From Cutaneotrichosporon cavernicola (lineage: Eukaryota; Basidiomycota; Tremellomycetes; Trichosporonales; Trichosporonaceae): a stretch of 64,000 nt of DNA. The stretch covers positions 2,170,001 to 2,234,000 of the forward strand of contig NC_083398.1 in assembly GCF_030864355.1 (NCBI RefSeq), given 5' to 3'. Numbering within the stretch: the first letter of the stretch is position 1; each line of letters opens with the position of its first letter. Positions 23,148 to 35,159 of this stretch are shown piece after piece. The position numbers were made by a program, and so were the translations under genes. Under the pieces are notes generated by a model. It saw only the letters and a program-made list of their open reading frames with translations. It was not told the origin of the DNA and made no database searches.

Positions 23148-24934
23148 ATGTCCTCCGAACAGCTCAACCAGAAAGTCCAGGTGAGAGAGATTGCGTTGAG
23201 ATAGCTACGAGCTTGTACTGATGACTCAGGAAGCGGTTCAGGTGGAGCTCGAGAATCGCGAATACGCCGAAGCTGGAGGTATGGCACAATCTACCTGTTG
23301 GGGGAGGGTTGCTGACTGGTAACAGATCCGGTGATGGCAGAATACGTTATGGTCTTGCTCAGTGAGTCGAGCTGGCACTGGTCGGTTATTTGAGCTCGCG
23401 CTAACTCTACAGATGGCAAGGAGCCGGGTGCGTTCAGGCGTCAAGCGTCCCGCGACAGGTTCATTACTAACACCGCAGACCCGGTCGAGCACATGAAGAA
23501 GGAGTTGGGAGAACGTGAGTGCACTATGTTGAGTATTGCTGACGGACAGTCGTCGGTCCCGACTTCACCTCAGACTTTGTTGACTGGGTCTTCCAGCGCC
23601 GCTACGAGATCCAGAGCGAGTTGGATGCGGCAGCCGCACCACCGCCCCCACAGCAAGAGGCGAGGCCCGCAGCCGAGTCCGCACCATCCGGGCCGAGCAG
23701 GATGTTCGCGTCCGCGGTCGAGGGCACCAAGCGCAAGGCTGAGCCGGAACTGCAGGAGCCATCAACCCGCCGACGCCTCCCGGATGGTCCGCTCGGCGCG
23801 CCGACTGGACCCCGGTCGATGCGGGACCGTGAGCTTCTCCCGGATCGCCCAGATCGCCGTGATGACCGCAATGGTGGCGCCGGCCGCTCGCTGATGGACC
23901 GTCTCGGGCCACATGGCCAGCGTGGCCCCATGTCCATGCGCGGAGGCATGGATGGCCGAGGACCCATGAACGGTGGCCCGATGGGCCCTCGCGGACCAGG
24001 ATTCCAGCGCGGATTCAACCAGGGCATGATGCCCCCAGGTGCCCCGGAGGCAATGATGATGCAGATGATGGCCATGCAGGCCAACATGCAACAAATGGCA
24101 CAGCAGATGGCGCAGATGAACGACGTGAGTTGCCGCAACGGGCTTGGCTTACTATCGTAGCAGAAGAACACGCAGCGCCCAACCCGCCCAGCCCGTGGCG
24201 CGCCGACCAAGCCACCCTTCGCCGCCAAGACGAGCGCGCCTGCCAAGGCAGCAGCCGGCGCAATCCCCGATAGACCCCTCTCGAGCGCACTGTGCAAGTT
24301 TGGCGTCGGGTGCACCAATGCGCGCTGCACATACTCGCACCCGTCGCCCGTCGCGGACGAGAAGAGCGGCATGGTGCTGAGCGAAGAGGCGTGTGAGGCC
24401 GGCAAGGACTGCAAGGACCCCGAGTGCATCAAGAGCCACGTCTCTCCGGCAGCTGTCTCCGGCGCCTCCACGGGACCGAGCCGCGTCCTGTGCAAGTTCC
24501 AGCACTGTACCAACCCGTCGTGCCAGTACCGCCACGAAGACGCCGATGGCAACTTTATCCCGCCACCGGCGCTGAGCAAGAAGGACGCCAATGTCAACAC
24601 CGGCACGGAGGATGAAGGCAGAGATGACGAGATTGAGGTCGTCGTCAAGACAGGTCTGGACGCGCCGCTGGACAACTCGCCGCAGGAGCGCCCATGTCGC
24701 TACGCCGAGCGGTGCACGCGCGCCGACTGCAAGTTTACGCACCCTGCATCGCGGCCGACACCACGCGGCGCCAAGCCCACACGTGGCCGTCCCCGCCCAG
24801 ATGGCATCACTGGAGGGATGGCTGGTATGACTCCAAGCAGGAAGTTTGCCGCGCCGGCGGCCGAGAGCCAGCTGAACCCGACCGCGGGCGAGTTCAAGCC
24901 CGCCGCCGAGAAGGAGGTCGACGTGTCCATGTAG
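23148..24934 (+). CDS. NAB2: Nab2/ZC3H14-type poly(A) RNA-binding zinc-finger protein
   Basis: Nuclear poly(A) RNA-binding protein that controls tail length and mRNA export. The 5' part is cut into very short exons (MSSEQLNQKVQ / EAVQVELENREYAEAG / DPVMAEYVMVLL / NGKEP / DPVEHMKKELGE / VGPDFTSDFVDWVFQ), together forming a helical N-terminal PWI-like domain as in Nab2. A disordered Arg/Gly/Met-rich stretch follows, with repeats such as MRGGMDGRGPMNGGPMG and MMQMMAMQANMQQ. The C-terminus has at least four CCCH-type fingers: CKFGVGCTNARCTYSH, CEAGKDCKDPECIKSH, CKFQHCTNPSCQYRH and CRYAERCTRADCKFTH. Spacing C-x5-C-x4/5-C-x3-H is typical of Nab2. It is transcribed away from the coiled-coil gene and toward the disordered-protein gene, with about 160 bp between the two stops. 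Confidence 0.9.
23413..23427 (+). other. 15-nt microexon of NAB2
   Basis: ATGGCAAGGAGCCGG lies between an intron ending CTAACTCTACAG and one starting GTGCGTTC. It supplies the codons that join LL-N to GKEP-D and DPVEHMKKELG in frame. Its length (5 codons) would allow skipping without a frameshift. Confidence 0.7.
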
Positions 24935-25094
24935 AAGTAGGTCAGAGACACCAGCATAGTGTAGGAGCATGCCACTGTATTACCATGGACCGATTTTTCC
25001 AACAACGCCTTCTTGGCCCGTAGCGTACGATACCTTGGAGCATTCGCTCTGTGTGGACATAAGACACGCTGCATAACATAAAATACACTACAAA

Positions 25095-28000
25095 TCACAT
25101 ACTGCGCTGCGACGGGCTGCGCCACGGTTCCCAGCGGTTCACAATCGCCCACCCCTCTCCGGGCTCAAAGTCTCCGGGATCCTCGTCGTCCAGCAGAGGC
25201 GACCGGGGCGAGAACGAGATGCGCTTACGGCCTGGGGACCGCGAGCCAGGTGCGCGGTCAAAGCTCTCAACACTAAGATTGGACGACGACCAGCTACCAG
25301 GTGTTGGGGACATGCGTCCTCCGAACGGCGTCTGTGTCGGTGGCGTGAGTGGCGCGCGTAAAGACGACGTGCGTTTGGGCGGTGAGATGCCTGTCGTGCG
25401 GACAGCGCGCTCGGATGCGCTGCGGGGGAACGGCACTCTGCGATAGTTTTCTGGTCCGACGTGGGCGTGGTGCTGCTCGACGTGCACCTCAACGTACGGG
25501 TGTTCCTCGTCCGGCACGGGTGGGAAAGCGTGCATCATCCCAGACGCGCTGGGGTTGAGAGTTGGCGTACCCGATGGGGATGCACCGCGTGCCGGTGTCG
25601 GGGCGTCCGGAATGTCGTTACCAGGAGCGCGGGGGAAGATTGGGTGTGCGGGAGTCGGGACTCGTGAAGTGTCCGCTGAGGAAGAAGAGTTAGAGACGGA
25701 CGTGGCTTGTCCGTTCTCGAAGGTCGCGCCGACTGGTGACGCCGCCTGCACATTGACTGCGGGCTGGGAAAGAACGCCGTGCGGTGACGGCTCGACGTGC
25801 ACCTGCACCGGGCGGCGGTCAGGGTCGTTTGTAGGTACGGAGGGGAGGGAGTTCATGAGACCACCCTCTGCGCGGCGCGAATCCACGAGACCAGGCGACG
25901 ACGGAGAGGCGTTCTCACGAAAGGAATGCGTGGCGGCAGAGAGGGAGACCCCGTCCGCCACCGAAGCTGCCATGGTTAAGCCACCTTCCGGTGGCGCAGC
26001 GGATTTGGCCGCTTCTTGACTCTCGGCAACCGCGCCATCAAGTTGAGCGCTGACCGGACCCACGACGCTTGGTGAGGCGGTAATGTCCTCGGCAGTGGCA
26101 CCTCCATCTCCATTAGCTTGTGAGTCGCGAAAATAGCGGTCGTGGAGGTCTTCGTATCGAAATTCCAGCTCGGACGAGGCGCGGGCTGGAGGCATGGACG
26201 ACCTGTTCGAGGCAAGGTCGTCGCGCTCGCTCATTGTGCCGCCAAGAACGCTCACGATGTCACTGTCGTCGTCCAACGCGGGAGCGTGCTGCGACGTGTC
26301 GTCGTGATCTGGTACAGGCGTCGACTCACGGTCGGAGGGAAGATCGTCAATGGTCAGGCCGGCGAGTGTTGATCCGAGCGGAGTGGTGTCGCGGTCGCGG
26401 GGACCGCTGGCGGCAAGAAAAGGGGACGATTCCTCGGACTCGACACGAGGGACTATGGCTGTGACCTCGGACGAGTTGTCGGGCTTGGGTGGGTCCAGCT
26501 CGGACTCCTCGATCTCAACATCGTCGGTGAGCTCCTCAACGTCGACTACAGGCTGCTCGGGAACAGGCACTGCTGGAACCAGCACAGTCGCGGGCTCCTC
26601 CTTGGCGTCGTCATTCTTCTCAGACACAAGCGCGCGGGTTGCATCCTTCGGCTTGGGCGCGTCCGCTGCGGGCTTGAGCTTGACAACACCTTGCTCGGCA
26701 GCCGCCTTCGCAGATCCACCAGTCACGTCAGGGTCGACAGTGGACTCCTCAGGCTCATCCTTTGAGAGGACAGCAGTCGCCGCCACGGCTGCGATCGTGG
26801 CGGATGCAGCAACACCTGCTGCTGCAGAGGCAGTGGAGACGGGCTTCTTCTCCTTGGCCCTTGGGGTCTCCTCGACATGGGCCTTGAGCGGCTCCTCTGG
26901 CCTCGGGGTCGTCCTCTCGTCGCCCGTGCGCACTGCGTCGACCGTTGCCGTGGATGCACTGTCGGGGACTGTGACCGTCGCGGCCACAGCGACCGGGGCA
27001 ACCAAGACAGGTGACGCTGGCGCTGGCTCCGCCTCCGCCTCCACTTCCGGCTCCTTCGGCGTAGTTGGTTCATCCACCTCCTTCCCACTAACGTCGATCG
27101 GCGCAATCTCAGGCTTGGGTGTCGCCTCGTCATCCTCGATCTTCACAGCGGCCACCTTCTCTTCGATCTCTTCGGGCCCACGCGTCGAACCCCGCGTTGA
27201 GCCGGCCACGGAGCCCGCGATCGAGACGTCGTCATCCAGCGTCTTGTGTGCTTGGCGCGGTGTCCCAGTTGGGGTACTGACGTTGCTCACGTCCCTGAGG
27301 TTGGCGCTCTCCTCGCCCTCGGACTTGGGGTCGTACTGCGACACGAGGGAGGATGAAATGCTGGGCGAAGGCGCCATCGCCTGCGACTGTGGACCTGCTG
27401 CGAGTGCAAGGTTGCCCGGCACGAGATCGTAGCCCGGGCGAGGGAGCTCGGGATTGATAGCTTGAGGGGTGGTGGGCATGGAGAACTCGGAGGGCGCATC
27501 CTCGCCCGCCTCGGCGCGCGTCGAGAGCGGGGTCATGGACCTTGAGTCGTCCTGCGGCGGCAGCGAAGAAACAAGGAGCTGTGGTGGGAGCTGGCCGCCG
27601 GGGGATGTGGCCGGGGAAGAGGTCGCCGATGTTGGCGCCGAGCCTGAGTGCGCCGAGTCGGGTGCGGAGACGACGGATGAGGATGCCGCTGAGACCGAGC
27701 CGGCAGTCGAGCCCGGTTCGGAACCGGCCTTGACTGAGCCGCCCTTCGCGGAGCCGGTTGGGCTCGTTGAGCGCTCCGAGACGGTCTTTGGTTTCTCCTC
27801 CTCCTTGAGCCCTTTGATGGCGCCCGGGCGCCCAAGCCCCAGAGCAGTGGTGGACGCAGCAGCTGGGGTCGAGGCCGTAGGGGTTGTAGCGCTACCTGGT
27901 GGGGTGCCGACGCTCCCGCCCGTACTGCGGGGAGCGATGGCGGCCGCGACGTTGGCATTGCCGACACTCGGTACGCGGTTTCCGATGAGGTCTCGGCGCT

Positions 28001-28279
28001 CCGAGACGCGGCGTGGGCCAGTGCTCGTCAGCCCGGCCGTCTTGGGGTCGAGACTGGGAAGTCTATTCCCCACCAAGCCGCCGCGAGCGTACGACCCTTG
28101 GCCGAGCGGACGGGGGACGGGAGCAGGCACGCTCGACCCTCCGCCGAGGTTCTCGAATTTGGCGATGCGGTCCTTGAGTGAGCCCGAGACGTACCGCTGC
28201 GGCGGGGCGACGGACGGCGACGTCGGTCGGCTCGACGAGCGCGACGAGTCGGACCTGTGTGTGAGCGGGGTTGCCGTAC
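25095..28279 (-). CDS. long intrinsically disordered protein, possibly Aim21-like; start exon unresolved
   Basis: One exon of over 1,000 codons, rich in Ser, Pro, Thr, Ala and Glu. Near its N-terminus is SGSLKDRIAKFENLGG, then GGLVGNRLPSLDPKTAGL and RRDLIGNRVPSVGNAN; near the C-terminus are KRISFSPRSPLLDDEDPGD and GEGWAIVNRWEPW. The middle is acidic low-complexity sequence plus an Ala/Val run (ATIAAVAATAVL). The short basic R-I-A-x-F motif near the start recalls Aim21, a regulator of actin assembly at cortical patches, but this is a weak link. No ATG precedes the domain in frame; an acceptor CATCTCAG just before 28279 suggests a small upstream start exon, for example around 28340. The gene converges on NAB2. 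Several large antisense open frames inside it are shadows caused by codon bias. Confidence 0.65.
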
Positions 28280-29006
28280 CTGAGATGGGCCAGGAAGATG
28301 AGCCACGCCCCTCAGATCAGATCTCAACGATGTACGTACATGGTGTGTCCAACGTGTCGGGGTGTGTGAATGGGGAGATGGGAAGCTGAGAAGAATCAAG
28401 TTCAAGTTGAGTCCGCTATAGAGAGTCAGCACGTTGTGAGGAGTGGGGATGTATGAGGGTTGGGTAATGAATGGAAATGGTACGAGGCACACTAATGAGC
28501 GGGAAGAGATGTAACGCACAGATCGAGGTGGACACCACGCGCCGCAAGGTATGCGTGGTCAATGCGGCGTCGACGTGGGATGGGTATACGAGTTGATAGA
28601 CCAGATGCGCGAGCACGTGCTAACCGAGTAACTAGATGTAAATGGTTGATGGTGATTGTGTTGTGGAGAGAGAATAAGAGAGAGAGGGAGAAAGCAAGAG
28701 AGAGAGATGGATGAATGAGACGTTGTAAAGTGTTACTATAGTGGTTTGAGGAATGGAATGGTTAACAGAGGGCAGAGGGGGGGGAAACCGTAAGGGGGTG
28801 AAGGGAAGGAAGGGGTCAACTTCCAGGACTTCCAGGGCACGCCACTGACGCGCTCCCCGGAGCATGTCACACGGGAATAAAAAGCACGTGGGAGAACATG
28901 TTTAATACTCCCATCTATCCCATTGTTGTTGATCTCAATGCTTGTCTATCCCTGATGGCCATCACATATCCGCTCGTCATCACCGCACAACAACACTCCA
29001 ACCGTC
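28280..29006. promoter_or_regulatory. divergent promoter region between the disordered-protein gene and NNF1
   Basis: Probably holds the missing first exon of the minus-strand gene near 28280-28350, a GA-rich tract at 28663-28708 (CT-rich on the minus strand, similar to the leader of the acyl-CoA synthetase gene) and CACGTG near 28614 and 28885. No other coding sequence is supported. Confidence 0.45.
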
Positions 29007-30433
29007 ATGCCCCTGTCGCGCACCCCGCAAGAACAAGGACGAGCTCCCAAAAGGCCACACACCTTTGGTCCACTCCAGGCTTTTCCCGATGGCACACCAC
29101 TCCCGCCCGATCTCGCAACACCAGGAATACCGTCCGCCTCCGGCTTGCACCGCTCCCAGCCCGATCTGACGCCAACACGTGTGTCAGCCACGGCGACCAT
29201 GCTTGTTCCTGCCCCAAGCTTACACCTTCTCGAGGGGGGGGACACGATGGAGGAGATGGAGATCGAGGAGGGGTTAGCGGGAGGCGAGGAAGGCAAGGAA
29301 GATGAGCGAGGTGGAATGGACGTCGACGAGCCGGTGCCATCGCAGCCACAACTTGAGCAGCCATCGCAGCCACAACTTGAGCAGCCATCACAGCCACCGT
29401 CCCAAACCCCTCCGGATGGGTCCCAACCATCTGAAGCTGCGCACTCCTCTCGACCCTCCTCTTACCCATCCTCACAACCTCTGCCGTTTTTGGTCCCAGC
29501 CCAGTCCCAGATCGATACAACAACCCCCCGCCGCCGCTCACGGCGGATAACCACCAACCCACAATTCGACTCGCCACCCGAGACCATACGCCCGACCGTG
29601 AACGCCTTTTCGACGCCTAGGCCCGCTGAAGCTGAGAGCGAGCCGACGCCGAGCCGGCTGACCCGCGCAACAACACCAGCAGGCACGACACGCGAACAGC
29701 TCCTGGCGACTCCCGCTGTCCCCATCGACGACGGTGACGAAACTCGCTATGGGCGGTACTACGAGGCGCTTGTGCGCCCACTACGCATCCAGACTCTAGG
29801 CCAGGGTATCGGGCGCCTCAAATTCGACGACATGGCCCAGTGTTACCCGCTCATCGCGGCCGAGACGCCCGACGGCCTGCGCGCCGCGTGGGAGAGCACG
29901 CTCGATCAAGTGCGAGGGGAGGCGATGGACGGCGCCTATTCCCTGTTCGATGAATATAGAATGGCGCGCAAGCTGCAGCGCTTTGCGGACACGGTCGACG
30001 ACGCATTGCAATGGAAGGCGGAACATCCGGGCGTCACACCACCAGGCGCGTGGCGGTGAGTTCTTGCTAGCCAGAGGTGACCTAACGTTAGGCCTGACCT
30101 CACGCCGCAGGTGCTCAGCACGGCTGCCAACCTCGGCGTGTACGACGAGTCGTGGCGCATGTTGCGTGAGGAATACCTATCGGTGAGCCGTCGAGTCCGT
30201 ACTTCGCATCTGACAGCAGCTCACAACGGAATGTGGTGAGCGTCTTAAACGCGTCGAGGAGAAGCGTGCTCAGCTCGCAGCATTGGACAGTGGGGTGTCC
30301 GATGCCGTTCTTGAGCTCAGCAAGGTGAGTTAAGGTTTAGCGTCCATTCATCTGACCCCAGACAAACGCCCTCTTCGAAGACTTCCCCACCACAGCCATG
30401 CTCGAGTGGGCCGAAGACGTGGGTGCCGAGTAA
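29007..30433 (+). CDS. NNF1: kinetochore MIND/Mis12-complex subunit Nnf1-like
   Basis: Nnf1 (PMF1) is part of the Mis12/MIND complex that links centromeric chromatin to the Ndc80 complex. The family signature is in residues ~245-330: YEALVRPLRIQTLGQGIG, then FDDMAQCYPLIAAETPDGL, AAWESTLDQVR and FDEYRMARKLQRFADTVDD, a helical W/F..F..C.P.......L..W pattern. Three more small exons follow (PDLTPQVLSTAANLGVYDES, LTTECGERLKRVEEKRAQLA, TNALFEDFPTTAMLEWAED), giving a C-terminal coiled coil. The first ~230 residues are a disordered extension with a duplicated SQPQLEQP unit (24-nt direct repeat, about 29337-29390); most Nnf1 proteins lack such an extension. The stop lies 31 bp from the convergent stop of the membrane protein gene. 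Confidence 0.7.
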
Positions 30434-30464
30434 CTGTATATTCTCACTGTATCCTATTGCTACA

Positions 30465-33047
30465 CTACACAATACCGTGGCTGCAACGACGGCCGAAATG
30501 TGGCCACAGCTCGCCAAGCTCACGAATCGCCTCGGGCGAGAGAGGCACAGCGTCCGCCGGCCCCTTTCCTTGAGTGGTGAGGTTTTGGTCAGGGGTACGG
30601 ATGGGGCTAGGGGAGGCACGAGGTGGTGGCGGAAGGCTAAGCGGCTCGAGGGGGATGTTGACGAACCTGGGTGAGGTTGGGCACTTGCGAGGCGCGTATG
30701 GCGGCGGTGGGGTGACCCACTGCGCGTCGACGCTCGGCTTCTTTGGCGGAGGCGTGCGAGGGGGCTTCCGCACGTCTGGCGCGTCTGGTGCCCGGGGCAT
30801 GCGTGAGCGGGCAGTGCGAGGACGCAGGCGGAACTCCCGCAGACGGGGACGCGGTTCGTCGGACCCAAACAGTCGAGCAAGGCGCTTGCGAACGCTCTGG
30901 TCGTCCATCTGGCGCGCAAATTCCGTGGTAGCATCCCGGGTGCGCCGACGTTCGCGACGAACGAACCACACAGCACTGAGGAGGAGAAGTGCGAGACCGC
31001 TGCCGACCCCAGCGAGCCACAAGAGATTCCCGGACTTGGACTTGGGCTTGGGCTGGGAGGTATTCGGGTTGGAGCTTGTCGTCTGGACGAAGGCGGAGAG
31101 GCAGACGCCGAGACCCGAGGCGAAGGGTCCCTCGCACGCTGCGAGGGAGCACACGCCGCCAGAGAGGATAAAGTCGTCGACGCAAGCTGTGCACCCGCTG
31201 GGAAGGCAGGAGGTGCAGTTGCCACCACAGGGTCGGCAGTTGCCTTGCTCGAGGACGGTGCCGGGTGAGCAGTAGGGGATGCAGCGGCCATTGGAGAGAA
31301 CGGGTCGGTCAGCTGGACAGGTAAGACACTGGTCTACGCCAGGTGCTGAACACGTCTGGCAGTCGGGGTGGCATGGGAGGCAGACACTGCCCACAAGGTG
31401 CGTCCTTTCCGGGCACAAGTCGACACACGTCCCGTTGAACACGGGACCGGAGGCACAGGATGTGCAGTGCTCAGCGTTGCCGAGGCACATCTTGCACGCG
31501 GCGTCACAGGCCTGGCAGGTGCCGCTCGTGTCGTTGTTCGAGGACCAAAAACTGCCGGGGGTGCACTCCTTGACGCACGCTTTGTCCTGGAGGATGTATC
31601 CATCCTGGCACGCTGTGCACGCGATGTCGCCCCACGGCTTTGCTAGGTTCCACTCGGGCATGTGGCATTTCTTGCACCCCACAGGGCAGGCTGGCGTCAG
31701 CTCCTCCTCAATCATCGCTTACAGTCGCAGATCCCCTTCTCCTTGGAGCGCACGAACGTTCCGTCCAGCTTGGTGAGGCTCGAGTCGCACACGCCCGACT
31801 GCGCTTCCATGTACTCGCATTTGCCCTTGAGCATGGCGCGGGGGAAGACGCAAGTGATGCAGTCGTTGAACGATGGGCCGGTGCATGAGTCGCAGATTCC
31901 GGAGCACGCGTTGCAGGTAAACGCCTCGAGATCGTAGTACTCGCGCGCCGCGCAGGGGGAGAGGGCCTGGCAGCGCGAGGGCACCGCCTGGTTCAAGTTC
32001 ATGTTGGCTGCGCAAGCCGTGCACATTGGCTCTACTTGGCTGCCGGACAGGACGCACTCGGTGCATCCGGCCGGACAGACTGCGCATTCCCCATTAGAAG
32101 TGAGGTAGAAGCCCTTGACGCAAGTGTTACATTGCTTCGGCTGGGTGGGGTCGGTCTTCCAACCGGCAGAACAAGTGCACTTGCCATCAGTACCGCATGA
32201 TCCATGAACACAGTTGCACGCTGGTGTCAGCGGTGCATTCGAGGTTGCCAAAAGCTGACTCACCTTCTGGTCCACTTGGCCCGAGGCAGTAGCCCGAGCC
32301 TTCTAGGCCGTCGTCGCAGCGTGGGCAAGTCTCAAGGCATACTTGTGTCAGCTGAAACCCATGTTAGCGGACATACCCTGGCAAGAGGGCCCATAGTGGT
32401 TCGGAGCGCACTCGTCACAAGCTGTGCCGGCCCAGCCTGGGCCGCAGATGCAGGTGGGATTGTCGTTAGTCGGTGATGGTGTACAATTACCATGAGAACA
32501 AGGTGGAGAACAGAGCGCTGTGGTCAGCTATGATGGCGAATTCGCCATTGTCCGCCCGATGATCAACGTCCATTGTTTACTCACCAGAACCGAATGTTTC
32601 AATGTCATTCTTGTCCGCAGCCAACTCCCCACGATTAGGCACAGCGCCCCAGATAGCATGGCCTCCGATCAGCGCATACCAGTTGGGCGGCAGGTAGAGG
32701 CTCTCCCACGACCCCGATCCGGGTTCCCCAACGTAGAACGGCCTGGGGAAGATGAGAGGCTTGGGTGGCGGGAGAACCCTGGTGCTGTCCGAAGTCTGCG
32801 ATATGGTCTGGTTAACGTGGGAGGTGGCTCTTAGAGAGAAATTGTGGAACCCAGGCGTTATGTAGGTCGTCCCGTCAGATGCGAGGACTGGTGTTAACGT
32901 CGCCTATGAGCTTGCCTTACGCTGAGAGGTGGAATTGCCGGACAGACACCCGGCAGGAGCACAAACTTCGGCTGAAGCGGCGACTGTCGTTAGTTCAGAG
33001 GCGTAGCGGAGCTCACCGAGGGCAATGAGTGCGAGTAGGAGACGCAT
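30465..33047 (-). CDS. single-pass membrane protein with EGF/furin-like cysteine-rich ectodomain
   Basis: Type I membrane protein with a signal peptide (MRLLLALIAL), a region with GSWESLYLPPNWYALIGG, EGF-like segments (ACNCVHGSCGTDGKCTCSAGW; CICGPGWAGTACDEC) and a series of furin/growth-factor-receptor-type repeats (CPAGCTECV, ACSGICDSCTGPSFNDC, CKKCHMPEWN, CQACDAACKMCLGNAEHC, CHPDCQTCSAPGVDQC, CGGNCTSCLPSGC). A hydrophobic segment LLWLAGVGSGLALLLLSAVW is followed by basic RRERRR and a ~150-residue Pro/Arg-rich cytoplasmic tail (RTPPPKKPSV, APRKCPTSPR). Many exons with short introns; one of about 34 nt falls at IC-D/S-CPVGCKK. Topology suggests a surface sensor or adhesion protein, but no kinase or other enzymatic domain is seen. 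Confidence 0.8.
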
Positions 33048-33750
33048 GGCTGGTTGTTTGGTGGCGGTTTTGGTGGGGAAGTTGGTCAACAGCAGGTACC
33101 ATCCGGCTTATATTGGATCGGAGGAAGGAGGAGGAGGAGGAGGAGGAAGACCTGTGGAGGATCAAGATGGACGGTGAGTGGGCACTGCTTCATTGTCTGC
33201 TGTCATTGTGGCAGTGTTTCAGTCCGTAAAGACCCATGTCCCCAGGAGGTACTGTACAGTACTTTGAGTGTAATTCCAAGTGAGAAGGTAGGGCACAAAA
33301 GACGCCTTCCTCGCTGATCAAGCGAACGCCTCCGAGCGCCAAGGGCTCTCAGTCATCCTCTGTTCGGACATGGCGGGTGTTAATAGGGGAGGCTCTAGAT
33401 GATTAATGGAGAGAAATGGGGTCTTGAAGTCTGTGATTCTGGTTATGATGATTACGAGAAGTGATGGTCGATTGGTCGAATACATTTACAGATATACAGA
33501 GTGATGAGTTTGATGGTACTGACACACACTTTACAGTTGCCCGCGTGAAATTGTGTACTTGTGGTACTTGAGTGCATATCAATCACCAAGACACGTGACT
33601 TGTGTTTATCGTGTCTTCATTGTCTCAATTGTCTTTGATGCTAATCGTGTCGAGTCGAGTCGACGTATATGACTGACACGACTGCAACTTGATCCTCACC
33701 GTTACTCCATCCATCATCCACCATCCATCATCTATCATCCACTTGCCACC
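33048..33750. other. divergent intergenic region
   Basis: Promoters of the membrane protein gene (minus) and the duplicated-motif protein gene (plus). It has a GGA-repeat tract (33121-33150), a CACGTG near 33592 and an AC/TC-rich leader before 33751 with repeated CCATCCATCATC units. No coding sequence is supported. Confidence 0.45.
33121..33150. repeat. GGA trinucleotide repeat
   Basis: About nine GGA/GAA triplets (TCC on the minus strand), 75-105 bp upstream of the minus-strand start at 33047, so probably in its promoter or leader. Confidence 0.75.
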
Positions 33751-35159
33751 ATGTCGGATCCAACCCTCCTTTGTGGGTCTGATTCTGACTCGTACCCACT
33801 CTCCTCGTCGCTCCTCATTACTCGTTCATCCACTCCGTCCTCTGACTCTTCCAATTCACCCCCCACGCCTTCCCCACCTCGAGTTTTTCCCCATGAGTTC
33901 AAGCCTCTCACTCCACCGCCGAAGCCCGACTTCAACAGCTCTGGTTCTAAGCTGCATCGCCGCCGATCCAACTCTCTTCCCACTCCTGAGAAGCTTACAA
34001 TGAACGCCAACCAGACGGGTGAGGATGTACCTCACCCGCGCTCTCCGTCACCGCCCGAGTTGAAGACCTCCACGCTCACGTCCAACCACATCCCCCACTT
34101 GGGGCTGCCGCCACACAAGTATGATCCCGCCATCCAGTCCTACCTGTACTTGATCGGCAAGGAGGGGTCGGAGGCAGACGCCGAGGGCTGGGAGAGGAGT
34201 ATCGAACTGGGAATCGCGCGCTTGCGTACCGAGTTGTAGGTCTCGGATGCCTGTTTGTTCTAACCCTACAGGAGCTTCCCCTACATCATTCATTCGGGCC
34301 GTTCCGAACCATTTGACCCCAAGGTTAGGTCTTTGGATGGCTGGCAGGCTTCTGACCTTGCAAACCGCATTCGCAATCACCATTTCCGCGTCTCGGTACC
34401 GCTCTCACCACCTCCAAACTTTACAGGCTCCAGTACGGCCTCGGAATTTGTGATCGACATCGACCTACCGCCTCAACTTCAACCAGCTGACGTCCAGGCC
34501 TATCTCTACCTGGTTGGCGCGGAGAATCCGACAAAGGACGGAAAAGACTTCAGTGCAGGGATGGCAGCCGGCGTAGAACGCCTCCGCGATGCACGAGCCC
34601 GTGCCTACGGGTATGTTTGGACTGGTACTGCCTTTAGAGGAGCTGACTCCAGACTGTTCTTTGTGGGATCCCCCAGTAAGAAGGCAATGAAGTCATGTCC
34701 CAACTTCCCTTGGCTATGGGGTTTGACGCATGCTGAGGTTCTTGCGGCGTCCGAGGCTACGAAGATCCGCTATCCTCGAGATCAGCTATACACGGGCCCT
34801 GTCACCGCTACGCTTGCCTTTGATTCCACCTTTATGGTTCTGGTGAGTGGTGTGCGGGTGGCACGGCAACTGACACCCAGGGCAACGTCCGTGTGCCGCT
34901 TCCAGAGGGTCTCGTTGGCGCCAACAACGCCCAATGGCTCGATGTCATTGCGTTTCTGTACTCGACGGTGCATCCAGCTTGGGTCAAGACCAACTTTGCA
35001 GATGATAAAATCTGGCCTAAGGATGGCGCGGTTCGGCGATTCCGCGATGATATTGTTTGGAACTCGCGGACTGGTTTTGGCTGCCGCCCAGCCTCCAGCC
35101 AGGGTCACCTAGACTGGGAAGATGCGATTGACCAGGGTGATTTTGAGGATGTTATTTAG
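33751..35159 (+). CDS. unrecognised protein with an internal ~65-residue duplication
   Basis: Four exons, no family recognised. The first ~115 residues are Ser/Pro-rich and disordered (SSDSSNSPPTPSPPRVFPHE). The rest contains two related modules: SYLYLIGKEGSEADAEGWER...IARLRTEL...YIIHSG...GWQASDLAN, and AYLYLVGAENPTKDGKDFSA...VERLRDAR...LFFVGSP...WGLTHAEVLAAS. After these come DQLYTGPVTATLAFDSTF, GNVRVPLPEGLVG and a terminal acidic DWEDAIDQGDFEDVI. No signal peptide or membrane segment is visible. Introns are 33-42 nt with CTAAC or CTGAC branch sites, which supports expression. It sits directly upstream of the segmental duplication but does not itself look duplicated there. Confidence 0.65.

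Noticed and set aside
26350..27432. 360-codon plus-strand frame rich in Ser/Ala
   Set aside because: Lies wholly antisense to the long disordered-protein exon and is pure low complexity, a shadow of codon bias.
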